Shown in pieces: positions 8,618-16,998 of a DNA stretch of 64,000 nt; within the stretch, counting starts at the first letter, position 1, and every line of letters begins with the position of its first letter. The stretch is from Streptosporangium saharense (GTDB lineage: Bacteria > Actinomycetota > Actinomycetes > Streptosporangiales > Streptosporangiaceae), in NCBI RefSeq assembly GCF_014203715.1, contig NZ_JACHJP010000004.1, positions 434,001-498,000 on the forward strand. The letters run 5' to 3'. Made by a program: the position numbers and the translations under genes. The notes beneath the pieces are model-generated. The model made no database searches and was not told where the DNA came from. It saw only the letters and a list, made by a program, of their open reading frames with translations.

Positions 8618-9961
8618 TCACCGGAAGGCGCCGGTCATGCCGACGTCCGGACGACTTCCGTTGACGCGGGTCCCGCTCCTGCTCTGGCGGTTCAGCTCCT
8701 CGGTCCGCCGGTTCATCAGCTCCTCCCTGCGGGCCCGCGCCTCGGCGTCGGCGGCCTGGCCGTCCAACTCGATGAGCTGGCGCCGCTTCCTGCGCTCCTC
8801 GGCCCTGGCGTAGGCGTCGAGTTCCAGCTCTCCGACCTGTGCGTCCGCGTCGAACTGAACCCGCTTCTCGTGGACCCTCTCCCCCATGCGGTTGGCGTGC
8901 TCCACCATGCGGTCGTAGGTGGTCGTGCCTCCTATGAGCTTGACGAGGACGGGCAGGCAGTCGATGAGCACCAGGAAGAGACGGAACAGCCAGCTCGCCG
9001 CGAACAGGTAGGTGTTCTCCGAAGAGATCTCGTGCAGGGCCCGCATCCGCTCCATGATCCCGATGGGGGCGTTCCCCGCGGGCATCGCGGCCAGCCGTTC
9101 GTCGATCGCGGCCTGGATCCTCTTCCCAAGGTCGCCCCGCTTGGCGGCCAGCGGGGCGCGCAGCGCGGAGATGCGCTCTCGCAGCTCGCGGAGCTTCTCG
9201 GTGTTTCCGTCCAGATCGCTGAGGGACCTGGCGCTCCTCGCCGCGGCCTCAAGACGCCTGCAGAGCGGGCCGACCCCGCGTTTGCCGCTGGTCACCCCCG
9301 CGATCTTCTTGCCCACGCACTCGGCGCTCGCCTGGTCCTTCAGCCTGCGGTACTCCCCGTGGGCGTCGTCAACCCGCTGCTGCAGCCTCGCCGCGTCCTT
9401 CTCCAGGTCGGAAATCTCCGCCTCGTCCGCCGACGCGCTCGACACCAGAAGCCTGGCGTTCTCGCATCCACTTCCCGACGGTGCGCCCGTCATGGGATTG
9501 CACCTGGTCAGCAGGGCTCTCTCGGCGCTGCGGGCGGCCTCCCGCCCGTCCGCGACGTGCTGGACCACGGCGGTCTCGAACACCCGCAGGACCAGGGGCT
9601 CGGCGACGATGGAGCCCAGCACCATGGCGACGAGCAGCCGGGGGAACAGCATCATGATCCTGCGCTGCCACATGCCGGTCACCGTCGAGACGAGCCACCG
9701 GTCCAGGTTGAGCACGACGAGCGCCCAGCCCAGCGCCAGGACGACCATCCCGGGATGGACGCTTCCCATGACCTGGCCGAGCGCGAACCACATCGAGATC
9801 CCGGCGATGACCGCCGTGCCCAGGATCACCCCGCCGAGGCCGACGTAACGGGTCCGCTCAAGCGGAACCTGGTCGAGGACCTCCTCGTTGACCCCCGCCA
9901 GGACCCGTAGCCGTCTTCCCAGGTCGAAGCGGACGGCACGCCGCCCCCGAGCCTCAGTCAT
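8618..9961 (-). CDS. DUF4407 membrane protein
   Basis: 447 residues. Three membrane helices occupy about residues 40-130 (VGLGGVILGTAVIAGISMWF; MVVLALGWALVVLNLDRWLV; LLVAMVLGSIVAEPLVLRVF). A long charged coiled coil follows (about 170-310, EISDLEKDAARLQQRVDD onward), then a fourth helix (about 325-350) and a charged tail. This is the DUF4407 layout; no function is known to me. It is the last gene of a four-gene operon; its ATG overlaps the end of the SPFH-like gene by 8 bases. In that context it may be the membrane component, perhaps the output, of the STAND/cyclase-like system. Confidence 0.8.
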   Translation of the reverse strand: MTEARGRRAVRFDLGRRLRVLAGVNEEVLDQVPLERTRYVGLGGVILGTAVIAGISMWFALGQVMGSVHPGMVVLALGWALVVLNLDRWLVSTVTGMWQRRIMMLFPRLLVAMVLGSIVAEPLVLRVFETAVVQHVADGREAARSAERALLTRCNPMTGAPSGSGCENARLLVSSASADEAEISDLEKDAARLQQRVDDAHGEYRRLKDQASAECVGKKIAGVTSGKRGVGPLCRRLEAAARSARSLSDLDGNTEKLRELRERISALRAPLAAKRGDLGKRIQAAIDERLAAMPAGNAPIGIMERMRALHEISSENTYLFAASWLFRLFLVLIDCLPVLVKLIGGTTTYDRMVEHANRMGERVHEKRVQFDADAQVGELELDAYARAEERRKRRQLIELDGQAADAEARARREELMNRRTEELNRQSRSGTRVNGSRPDVGMTGAFR

Positions 9962-10937
9962 CGAGGTCCTCCAGGCCGATCCTGCGTGGCTTCTCGTCCC
10001 CGTCTCCCGGCCTGCCCTCCCCGAGTTCGAGACGGTCCCCGGAGGCCTCGACGAAGGGGGACTCCCCGATGATCGAGGTCATGACCCTGTTGATGAGCCC
10101 CTGGGTGTCGATGGGCAGGAAGTCCAGCGTTCCCTCGGGGAGGCGGTTGAACAGGTCGGACAGCGACCGCATCCGGTTCTCCTGCGCCTCGCGGGTGATG
10201 CCCACGGCGTCCGTCATCATCAGCTGCTCGCGGCTCACGCCGAACGCCGTGGTCGCCTCGGCTCCCCGCTTGAAGATCTCCTCGATCCTGGCGACGTCGC
10301 GGTTCTCGATGGCCCACTGCATTTCCTTGATCTCTCCGGTCCACTTGAGCTGCTTGATGTTCTGGCCGTGGGCGAGGATGTCGTTCGGCGGCAGGAGCGC
10401 GACGTTGACCAGGGTGACGTCGACCCCGTCCAGCCGGGGCGGGCAGAACTCCAGGTAGGCGCGGACCCGGCTGGCGACCTCGACCGACAGCAGGTGCACC
10501 TCCTCGACGGGTCTGGTCACTCCGAGCCGCATGAGTCCCGCGTCGTCGCGGAGGTGGTCTCTCAGGATCGTCGCCGCGTCCTCGACGCCGGAGGCGACCA
10601 CCGCCTCGGGGTCGCTCACCCTGCAGGTGAAGGTCGCCTGCACCTGGAAGCCGTACCCCATGTCCTGGGACGGGATCTCGATGCCGGCCATGACCTGGCG
10701 GCTGCGCAGGTAGACGACGCTCACGGACTTCGCGCGCACGACGGCCTCCTCGGAACCCCTGAGGTGCGCGCCTTCGGTGTAGGCCTTGTAGGCGCCGTTC
10801 ACGGCGAAGACGAGGACGGTTCCCACCGGCGTCTCGGGGAGTTCGGCCAGGTCGCGCCGTACGAGAAAACCCAGTCGGCGCTGGGGAGGCTGGAGAGAGC
10901 GCTCTTCGACGATCGGATAGCCACGCAGAGTGGACAT
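9954..10937 (-). CDS. SPFH/band-7-like protein
   Basis: 327 residues, no obvious membrane helix. The middle (about 65-200) contains VSVVYLRSRQVMAGIEIPSQD and FQVQATFTCRVSDPEAVVASG, which look like the beta-strand core of SPFH/band-7 domains, followed by a charged helical stretch (EIKEMQWAIENRDVARIEEIFKRG) where these proteins oligomerise. SPFH proteins form membrane-bound cages or scaffolds. It starts 16 bases after the STAND gene with AAGGAG upstream, and overlaps the DUF4407 gene by 8 bases. The SPFH assignment is a fold-level guess. Confidence 0.6.
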   Translation of the reverse strand: MSTLRGYPIVEERSLQPPQRRLGFLVRRDLAELPETPVGTVLVFAVNGAYKAYTEGAHLRGSEEAVVRAKSVSVVYLRSRQVMAGIEIPSQDMGYGFQVQATFTCRVSDPEAVVASGVEDAATILRDHLRDDAGLMRLGVTRPVEEVHLLSVEVASRVRAYLEFCPPRLDGVDVTLVNVALLPPNDILAHGQNIKQLKWTGEIKEMQWAIENRDVARIEEIFKRGAEATTAFGVSREQLMMTDAVGITREAQENRMRSLSDLFNRLPEGTLDFLPIDTQGLINRVMTSIIGESPFVEASGDRLELGEGRPGDGDEKPRRIGLEDLDD

Positions 10938-10953
10938 CGGTGTCTCCTTGGGA

Positions 10954-12960
10954 TCAAGAGGAAATTCGCCGGGCGCCCGCGTTGAGCAGGGCGAGGACGA
11001 CTTGCTTCGCGGGAGGGGAGTCCCGCCGCACGCGCCTTTCCGCGCACGCGCGGTCGATCGAGCGCCTGACCAGCAGGGCGACGGCCTCGGGCAGGACGGA
11101 CCACACCGCGGAGCCGAGCGCCTCCGCGGCCGCCAGGGCCCCGTCCTGCTCTCCGAGGTGGCGCAGAGTACGGCACAGCGCCCGCACGGCGTCAGAACGG
11201 TGGTAGGCGTTGTGCAGTGTCCAAGCCCACAGGGTGCCGATCGCCTCGGCGCTGTCGGGCTGGGACAGCAGCAGCCACGCCATGAGCGACTCCTCCCTGT
11301 CCAGCCGGTCGGCCGTCAGCACGCCGAGTACGGCCCGCAGGGCCCGCCTGGCCTTCTGCGGCTCCATGCCCTCGCCGAGGTCACGTTCGAGGTGCATGAC
11401 GAGCAGCCTGAGCGCGGTCGACGCCTCGGAGTCCCGCTCCGCCGCCGCCTGGAACATGAGCGTCAGGGCTCGCTGGGCGACGTCGCTCACCCGGACGCCA
11501 CGGAGCGACAGGTACCAGAGCCAGTCGACCGTCTCACCCGGGTAGCGGATGGCCAGGCCACCGGCGAAGGCGAGCGCCGCGGTCATCGCCTGGGGCTGTC
11601 CCGCGTTCTCGACCCAGCCCAGCGCGGTGGTGAAGGCGACGGCCGCGGTGGTGTCGTCCGCGCACATCAGGGACAGGGTGTTGGCCGCGGCCAGCCGTTC
11701 CTTGACCAGGCCACCCGCCCAGGGAACGAGGAAGGACTCCTTGACCTCGTCGGGACGTTTCCTGGCCAGCAGGGCAAGACCCGCGGCCGCCTGGACCTGC
11801 ACCTCGGGCAGGTCGTCGGCCAGTTCGCGGACCCACTGCCGCAACGGCTCAAGAACGCCGTATCCGTAGACGCGGTAGAGCTGCAGGATCACCTGCTCCC
11901 GGTAGTGCGGGCTGCGGAAGACGACAGTGGGCTCCCCGCCGTCGGTCGACAGGCGGACCAGGGGGTTGGCGTCGTTCCACAGCCTCCGGCTCTGGGGGAG
12001 CTCCTCCCCGATGGAGCGGCGCTCACGTTCCGCGCCCTGCCGTTCGACCTCGTCGGCGATGGCGGTCAGCCGTACCAGAAGGCGTTCGAAGATCCGCTCC
12101 GGCATGCCGTAGGCGAAGGCGAGGGCGGCGACGGCGAACACCTCGGAGCGCTTGGGCATGCCGTCGAACCATCCGGCGACGGTGCCGCCGCACAGATCGG
12201 CCATGATCTTTTCGGGGGGCTGGCCTTTGAGCATCTGCTCGGCCAGTTCGACGACCTGGCGTGGGGAGCGTAGTGCGGTGACCTCCTCGGGAAGCCCGTC
12301 CCGCTCGTAGGTGAGGCGGGTACGGCCGAGGCGGGCCTCAAGCATTTCGAGCGGGTCGGGTGGCTCCCAGCCGATCTCGAACGGTTCGAACCCCTGACGC
12401 GCCTCCGCGCGGTTGAGGGTGATCACCAGGTGCGCTCCGGCCCGCGCCAGTCTGGTGCCGAGCGTGTCGAGGCCGAACCGCCTGACGCTGTTCTCGACCT
12501 TTCCCTCGATCCAGTCGTGGACGAAGTAGACCCTGCCCTTCCTGTAGGAGGTGGCCAGCAGGCCGTCCAGGTCGAGGCCGGGGGACAGGACGGTGATCCT
12601 GTCCTGGAAGCCCGTCGCGGAGAGCAGCGCGACCCCGCTCGTCCATTTGCCGATGCCCTCCTCGCCGACGAGGAGGACCAGGTGCCGCTCGCTCAGCGTC
12701 GCGCGGGCCCGTTCGAAGCCCGCGGGCCTGACGAAGTGCGCGAGGGCGCGTTCGACGTCATCACGATCGAGCCGTCCCGCGGCCGACCGCACCGCCGGGG
12801 CGCCCGTCATGCCGAAGTTCGCCTGCCGCGTGCTGACCCCGGCGAAGAAGTTGTTGATCACGTTGGCGGTCTGGCCGAGGGCGTCCTCGTCGAGATCGAC
12901 AGTCGCCTGCTCGGGCTGCTCCGGTTCGTCCTGCGGCGGGTTCTCCTCCTGCGTCGTCAT
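10954..12960 (-). CDS. STAND-like P-loop NTPase with N-terminal signalling motif
   Basis: 668 residues. The N-terminus is acidic and disordered and carries the motif VINNFFAGVSTRQANFGMT at residues 34-52. A P-loop region follows: VLLVGEEGIGKWTSG (about 95-109), in which the usual Ser/Thr after the Lys is Trp, with Thr one place later. A Walker B-like VYFVHDWIEGK lies near 150. The C-terminal two thirds (about 330-660) are helical and Leu/Ala-rich, like the repeat sensor of NLR/STAND proteins. STAND proteins switch between ADP- and ATP-bound states when a ligand binds the repeats. Its ATG overlaps the stop of the upstream gene (ATGA). The upstream protein carries the matching motif at its C-terminus. 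Confidence 0.72.
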   Translation of the reverse strand: MTTQEENPPQDEPEQPEQATVDLDEDALGQTANVINNFFAGVSTRQANFGMTGAPAVRSAAGRLDRDDVERALAHFVRPAGFERARATLSERHLVLLVGEEGIGKWTSGVALLSATGFQDRITVLSPGLDLDGLLATSYRKGRVYFVHDWIEGKVENSVRRFGLDTLGTRLARAGAHLVITLNRAEARQGFEPFEIGWEPPDPLEMLEARLGRTRLTYERDGLPEEVTALRSPRQVVELAEQMLKGQPPEKIMADLCGGTVAGWFDGMPKRSEVFAVAALAFAYGMPERIFERLLVRLTAIADEVERQGAERERRSIGEELPQSRRLWNDANPLVRLSTDGGEPTVVFRSPHYREQVILQLYRVYGYGVLEPLRQWVRELADDLPEVQVQAAAGLALLARKRPDEVKESFLVPWAGGLVKERLAAANTLSLMCADDTTAAVAFTTALGWVENAGQPQAMTAALAFAGGLAIRYPGETVDWLWYLSLRGVRVSDVAQRALTLMFQAAAERDSEASTALRLLVMHLERDLGEGMEPQKARRALRAVLGVLTADRLDREESLMAWLLLSQPDSAEAIGTLWAWTLHNAYHRSDAVRALCRTLRHLGEQDGALAAAEALGSAVWSVLPEAVALLVRRSIDRACAERRVRRDSPPAKQVVLALLNAGARRISS

Positions 12961-13694
12961 TTATGGGTGATCCCGAAGTTCATCTCACGCGCCCTGACGG
13001 GCCCGTTTAGGTTGTTGATCACTTCTGCTCGCTGGGAGAGGTGGATTTCCTTTTCGGTCGAACCTTTGCCGGGTTCCGTGGGCGCCTTTTTTGGAAGGCG
13101 GTTGAGCTTCGCCGCGGTGATTTCCGGTGCCCAGATCCAGGCCGGGGCGGAGAGCTCCTTCTCCTGGACCATGACCGGGTGGAAGTCGTCCTTCGCGTAG
13201 GAGGTGTGCTCCTGGAGCACCACGTCCTCGAAGACCCGCTGGGAGAGGACGAGGACGATGTGCGCCTCCGGGCTGTCGCCGAAGAGCCGTTTCAGGGGAC
13301 CCCAGTCGGCCAGCCGGGTCGCCTCGACCACCGCCTGACCCGCGTATCCGTTCGCCGCCGGATAGGCGGTGCCGAAGGCGAGCGCCACCCTGAGCCGGAA
13401 CCGCTCCTCGGGTGCCAGGGGCGCGTTGCGTCGCACGAGTTCCTCGTGAAGTGCCCGTACGTACTGGTCGACGACGAGGGGATCGGGCTCGCTCGCCGGC
13501 AGGACGGCCAGCTCGCCGTCGCCGCCCTGCTGGATCCCCCAGGACCCACGGTCAAGTCCGGCCTGTATGGCGGCGGCCTCGTGTAGGTCGACGAAGGTCT
13601 TTTGCATGGTCTCGTGCCGTTTGTCGGTGCCCTGGCCGTAGCCTCTCAGGTCGCTCGACACGACAAGGGCACGCTCGAAGGGGATGTTTTCCAT
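12957..13694 (-). CDS. Nucleotidyl-cyclase-like protein with C-terminal signalling motif
   Basis: 245 residues. The first ~180 resemble a class III nucleotidyl cyclase fold: RALVVSSDLRGYGQG (Asp 15 in the position of a metal ligand), a central helix, and WGIQQGGDGELAVLP (about 53-67) in the place of the second metal-binding loop. Whether it is an active cyclase is not certain. A low-complexity Lys/Pro linker (about 197-215) leads to the C-terminal motif VINNLNGPVRAREMNFGIT at residues 225-243, which matches the N-terminal motif of the STAND protein at 11 of 19 positions without gaps. It is the first gene of the four-gene operon and presumably an effector or signal producer controlled by the NTPase. 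Confidence 0.65.
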   Translation of the reverse strand: MENIPFERALVVSSDLRGYGQGTDKRHETMQKTFVDLHEAAAIQAGLDRGSWGIQQGGDGELAVLPASEPDPLVVDQYVRALHEELVRRNAPLAPEERFRLRVALAFGTAYPAANGYAGQAVVEATRLADWGPLKRLFGDSPEAHIVLVLSQRVFEDVVLQEHTSYAKDDFHPVMVQEKELSAPAWIWAPEITAAKLNRLPKKAPTEPGKGSTEKEIHLSQRAEVINNLNGPVRAREMNFGITHK

Positions 13695-13781
13695 GGTTTT
13701 CTTGGCTTCTTGTCCTCTGATTGCCTGCTGCGCTTGATCTCGGACGAGGCATCAGTATGGGGCAGTGTGGCAAGGCACATC

Positions 13782-13843
13782 CCATACCAATATGGAATGC
13801 AGCCCGGTTGAACCGAGAGTGGCCCTTGTTTCCATAAATATGG
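13782..13843. promoter_or_regulatory. Two CCATA..TATGG inverted repeats upstream of the STAND operon
   Basis: Two inverted repeats with the same arms lie in the AT-rich gap between divergent genes: CCATA-CCAA-TATGG at 13782-13795 and TCCATA-AA-TATGGA at 13831-13844. Their starts are 50 bases apart, close to five helical turns, so a dimeric regulator could bind both on one face. A further palindrome, CGGTT-G-AACCG, lies at 13805-13815. These are probable operators for the minus-strand operon or for the lipoprotein gene at 14038. Confidence 0.5.
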
Positions 13844-14037
13844 ATATTTCCGGTTAAAGCGGTCAGGTGTTGGCTTCCGGGGGCATCGCGGCTCAGGCGC
13901 GGTCGTCCGGTGGACGTTCCGTCGAACACGGCTCCTTCCACGACGTCCGTCCCCCGGGCGTACGATGTGCCGGCGGGTATCCGACTCGCCAGTCACCTCG
14001 TGCATCCTGTGGCCTGATCTATAGAGCGGACGAAGGC

Positions 14038-15504
14038 GTGAGATTCCCCCGTACGGCTGCCGCGCTCGCGGCGCTGGCGTTGTTCGCTACGGCCTGTTCG
14101 GGGGCTCGCGGTGGTGGCGGCGAGACGATCCCCTCGCTCTCGTGGGCCGCCTGTGGCGGGGGTTACGAGTGCGCCAAGCTGACGGTGCCCCTCGACTACG
14201 CCAAACCGGATGGCGAGAAGATCGAGATCAGCGTCAACCGGCTGCCCGCGACGGGCAAACGCCTCGGATCCATCCTGATCAACCCCGGTGGCCCCGGCGC
14301 CTCGGGCGTCGAGTACGCGCGCAACGCCCGCTCCGTGCTGAGCGACGCCGTACGGGAAAAGTTCGACGTGGTGGGATTCGACCCACGCGGGGTCGGCGGC
14401 TCCTCACCCGTCCGCTGCCTGTCGTCGAAGGAACTGGACGACTACACCGGCCTGGACGGCTCCCCCGACAGTCCCGAGGAGATCACCGCCCTTGAGGAGG
14501 GTGCCCGGCACTACGTCGCCGGATGCGAGGCCCGCTCGGGCAGGCTCCTGCCGTACGTCGGCACCGCAAACGCGGCAAGGGACATGGACCGGCTGCGCGC
14601 CGCCCTCGGAGACGAGCGCCTCACCTACCTCGGCAAGTCGTACGGCACGCAACTCGGCGCGGTCTACGCCGACCTGTTCCCCAAGCGGGTGCGCGCCCTG
14701 GTGCTCGACGGCGCCGTCGATCCCGCGCTCACCCCGCTGGAGATGAACCTCACCCAGGCCCGCGGCTTCGAGGTGGCCCTCGACGCCTTCCTGGAGAACT
14801 GCCTCACCACCCCCGACTGCCCCTTCCACGGCACGGTCGCCTCCGCCAGGGAACAGATCACCGAGCTGCTGAAGCGCGCGGACCGGCAGCCGCTCACCAA
14901 CAAGACCGACAGCCGCGAGATCGGCGAGTCGTGGACCGTTCTCGGCCTGGCCACCCCGCTCTACGAACGGCAGGCGTGGCCGGTCCTGCGCCGCGCGCTC
15001 ACCGACGCCCAGCGGGGCGACGGGACCACGCTGCTGCGCCTGGCCGACCTGTTGATCAATCGCGGTCGTGACGGGGAGTACGCCAACCAGACCGAGGCGA
15101 ACACCGCCATCAACTGCGTCGACGCCACTTTCCCGCGCAGTTCGGCCGAGTTCGCCGCCGCCGCGAGCAAGTCGCTCAAGGACGCCCCCCTGTTCGGGCC
15201 GTACATCATGTGGGGGACGCTGCCCTGCGCCTACTGGCCGGTCAAGCCGGTCCCCAGGGAGAAGATCGACGCCCCGGGGGCCGCGCCCATCCTGGTCGTG
15301 GGAACCGAGCGCGACCCGGCGACGCCGTACGAGTGGGCCAAGTCCCTGGCGAGCGAGCTCTCCTCGGGGGTTCTGGTCGACTTCGACGGTGACGGCCACA
15401 CCGCCTACCGCAGCGGCTCGTCCTGCGTTGACCGCATCGTTGACGACTACCTGATCAACCTGACGGTCCCCGAGGACGGTGTCCGCTGCCCGAAGATCGA
15501 CTGA
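14038..15504 (+). CDS. Secreted alpha/beta-hydrolase, TAP-like tripeptidyl aminopeptidase (S33)
   Basis: About 488 residues from GTG 14038, chosen because it gives a clean lipoprotein signal peptide: MRFPRTAAALAALALFATAC with lipobox FATAC, so the protein is exported and lipid-anchored. The hydrolase core shows INPGGPGASG (oxyanion region), the nucleophile elbow GKSYGTQLG (Ser near residue 203), VVGTERDPATPYEWA (catalytic Asp) and GDGHTAY (catalytic His) in the TAP-like C-terminal domain. The family removes tripeptides or other N-terminal groups from peptides outside the cell. GAAGG upstream serves as ribosome binding site. As I recall, related genes sit near tmk-holB and a tRNA-Thr in other actinomycetes, so this may be the original neighbour. 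Confidence 0.88.
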   Translation: MRFPRTAAALAALALFATACSGARGGGGETIPSLSWAACGGGYECAKLTVPLDYAKPDGEKIEISVNRLPATGKRLGSILINPGGPGASGVEYARNARSVLSDAVREKFDVVGFDPRGVGGSSPVRCLSSKELDDYTGLDGSPDSPEEITALEEGARHYVAGCEARSGRLLPYVGTANAARDMDRLRAALGDERLTYLGKSYGTQLGAVYADLFPKRVRALVLDGAVDPALTPLEMNLTQARGFEVALDAFLENCLTTPDCPFHGTVASAREQITELLKRADRQPLTNKTDSREIGESWTVLGLATPLYERQAWPVLRRALTDAQRGDGTTLLRLADLLINRGRDGEYANQTEANTAINCVDATFPRSSAEFAAAASKSLKDAPLFGPYIMWGTLPCAYWPVKPVPREKIDAPGAAPILVVGTERDPATPYEWAKSLASELSSGVLVDFDGDGHTAYRSGSSCVDRIVDDYLINLTVPEDGVRCPKID

Positions 15505-15571
15505 CGTGGTGGAGCGCAAACCCCCGCGAAGCCTGTAGACTGCCGTAGGCCACGTCCTACAGACACGGCAC

Positions 15572-15648
15572 GCCGCCTTAGCTCAGTCGGCCAGAGCACT
15601 TCACTCGTAATGAAGGGGTCTCGGGTTCGAATCCCGAAGGCGGCTCCA
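15572..15648 (+). tRNA. tRNA-Thr (anticodon CGT), CCA encoded
   Basis: The 5' GCCGCCT (15572-15578) pairs with AGGCGGC (15638-15644). A D-arm (AGCTCAGTCGGCCAGAGC), anticodon stem CTTCA/TGAAG with loop CTCGTAA, variable loop and the T-arm GGGTTCGAATCCC are all present. The anticodon is CGT, reading ACG threonine codons. CCA at 15646-15648 is encoded. Confidence 0.96.
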
Positions 15649-15650
15649 GG

Positions 15651-15686
15651 TCAGAGGCCCCCACTGGGTTCCGGTGGGGGCCTCTG
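15651..15686 (+). terminator. Terminator of tRNA-Thr (copy 1 of a duplicated hairpin)
   Basis: CAGAGGCCCCCAC pairs with GTGGGGGCCTCTG around a GGGTT-type loop, just after the tRNA. A nearly identical hairpin lies at 17995-18029 (one substitution and one base missing over 36 bases). Confidence 0.85.
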
Positions 15687-15990
15687 CATGACCAAGGCTT
15701 TCGCCGCATCCTCAGAAGCCTGCGTCAGAAGGCTGGCCTAGTGACCCATCCGGCTTCGGGCAGGCTGCCAAAGCGCCGGGAGCATGGTCGGGGTGCCGCT
15801 CTCTTGCAGCCGGGCCGAGCGTCCGCTTCATGCGGATGTACTCGATCTCCGCTGGCTCGTGATAGACGCGCTCCAGGGCCTTGTCCATGAGCCGAGTGAC
15901 TGCTTCGGCGTCTTCCTGATGAGGTTTCCGCTGGTGATGCCCTTGTCCTTAGTGGTCGACGCCGGAAGTCCTTCGGGGGTTGACGTGAGG
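15687..15990 (-). other. No intact gene; possible decayed reading frame
   Basis: About 300 bases downstream of the tRNA terminator hold no convincing complete gene. On the minus strand, between about 15930 and 15740, one frame reads a gene-like charged stretch (EDAEAVTRLMDKALERV then EIEYIRMKRTLG) with no start, so it may be a gene remnant. I could not assign a family. Confidence 0.25.
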
Positions 15991-16980
15991 TCAGGCGGAG
16001 GCGGCTCGGAGAAGGACTTCGGCTGCGGTGGTGCGTGCGTAGAGGACGGACCGGCCGGCGCGGTGGGCGCTGACCAGGCCCGCGTTACGTAGCGCGGTGA
16101 GGTACTGGGATACGCCGGCCAGGGAGAGTCCGGTGCGGTGGGCCAGCTGTGTGGTGGAGGCCGGGATCTCCAACTCGGTCAGCAGCAAGGTCCGTGAGCG
16201 CCCTAGGACGGCGGAGAGGGCGTCGGCCCGTGTAACGGGCCGTGCCTGCCAGAGTGAGCCGACACCCCGTGCCTGATAGGCGAGTTGAGGTGGATCCGGT
16301 GGCGTCGTTCGGGTGCGCAGCCCTGCTCCGGTGAAGGCCGAGGGAATCAGCAGTAGTCCCGTGCCTGCCGTCGTGCGGGTCAGTGGCTGCTTTCGGCGGG
16401 CCATCCGTAATGCGTTGTTATCCCAGCTCAGCGACGTGTGCAGGTCGTTGAGGAGGTGGCCGGTGCCGTGCTCGGCGGCCAGGCGGGCCCGGTAGAGGAT
16501 GTCTGCGTCCAGGACTGCTCGGATTCGTGTCCAGTAGGGGGCGAGTGCCAGTCCCCAGTAGGTTTCGACTTCCTCTGCGACCTTGGCCAGGAGGCCCTGA
16601 GGGTTGTTGCGCAGGGCTCGTAGCCGGGGGCCGAGGGTCCCCTGGTGGCGGGCCAGGTGGTCGAGGTCATGGCGTACCCGGTCGGCGGGCGCGGCCTGGA
16701 TCGCGTCCCGCTCTTCCGCCAGGGTGGGGGCCGGTCCGGTGGGGGCCGGGTTGAGGAAGTCGGGGATGTAGCCGCCACTGGGCGGGATCAACTCGTTGAG
16801 CCATCCCCGGTCCAGTCCGGCGGCCACCAGGCGCGGCCGTACCTGGTCGACCCAGGATCGGTGGACCGAATGCGTAGTGCTGGACCTCAGCAATCGGAAG
16901 CTGGGCGTGACCTCCCACATCGGTGAGACGGCGAACCGCACCTGCGCCAGATCGCTCGTCGAGAACGCCAGTTCCGCCAG
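15991..16980 (-). CDS. ArsR-type winged-helix transcriptional regulator (probable CTG start)
   Basis: About 329 residues if translation begins at CTG 16980. The first residues then read LAELAFSTSDLAQVRFAVSPMWEV, the normal opening of this family (DUF5937-like N-terminal domain plus ArsR HTH), and GAGGAG lies 8 bases upstream. The GTG at 16941 would cut off the conserved opening and has no ribosome binding site. The C-terminal ~75 residues hold the winged helix: LAHRTGLSLAGVSQYLTALRNAGLVSAHRAGRSVLYART. It is divergent from the aldo/keto reductase gene, whose expression it probably controls through the inverted repeat at 16999-17018. Confidence 0.8.
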   Translation of the reverse strand: MAELAFSTSDLAQVRFAVSPMWEVTPSFRLLRSSTTHSVHRSWVDQVRPRLVAAGLDRGWLNELIPPSGGYIPDFLNPAPTGPAPTLAEERDAIQAAPADRVRHDLDHLARHQGTLGPRLRALRNNPQGLLAKVAEEVETYWGLALAPYWTRIRAVLDADILYRARLAAEHGTGHLLNDLHTSLSWDNNALRMARRKQPLTRTTAGTGLLLIPSAFTGAGLRTRTTPPDPPQLAYQARGVGSLWQARPVTRADALSAVLGRSRTLLLTELEIPASTTQLAHRTGLSLAGVSQYLTALRNAGLVSAHRAGRSVLYARTTAAEVLLRAASA

Positions 16981-16998
16981 GACAACCCCTCCTCAATA

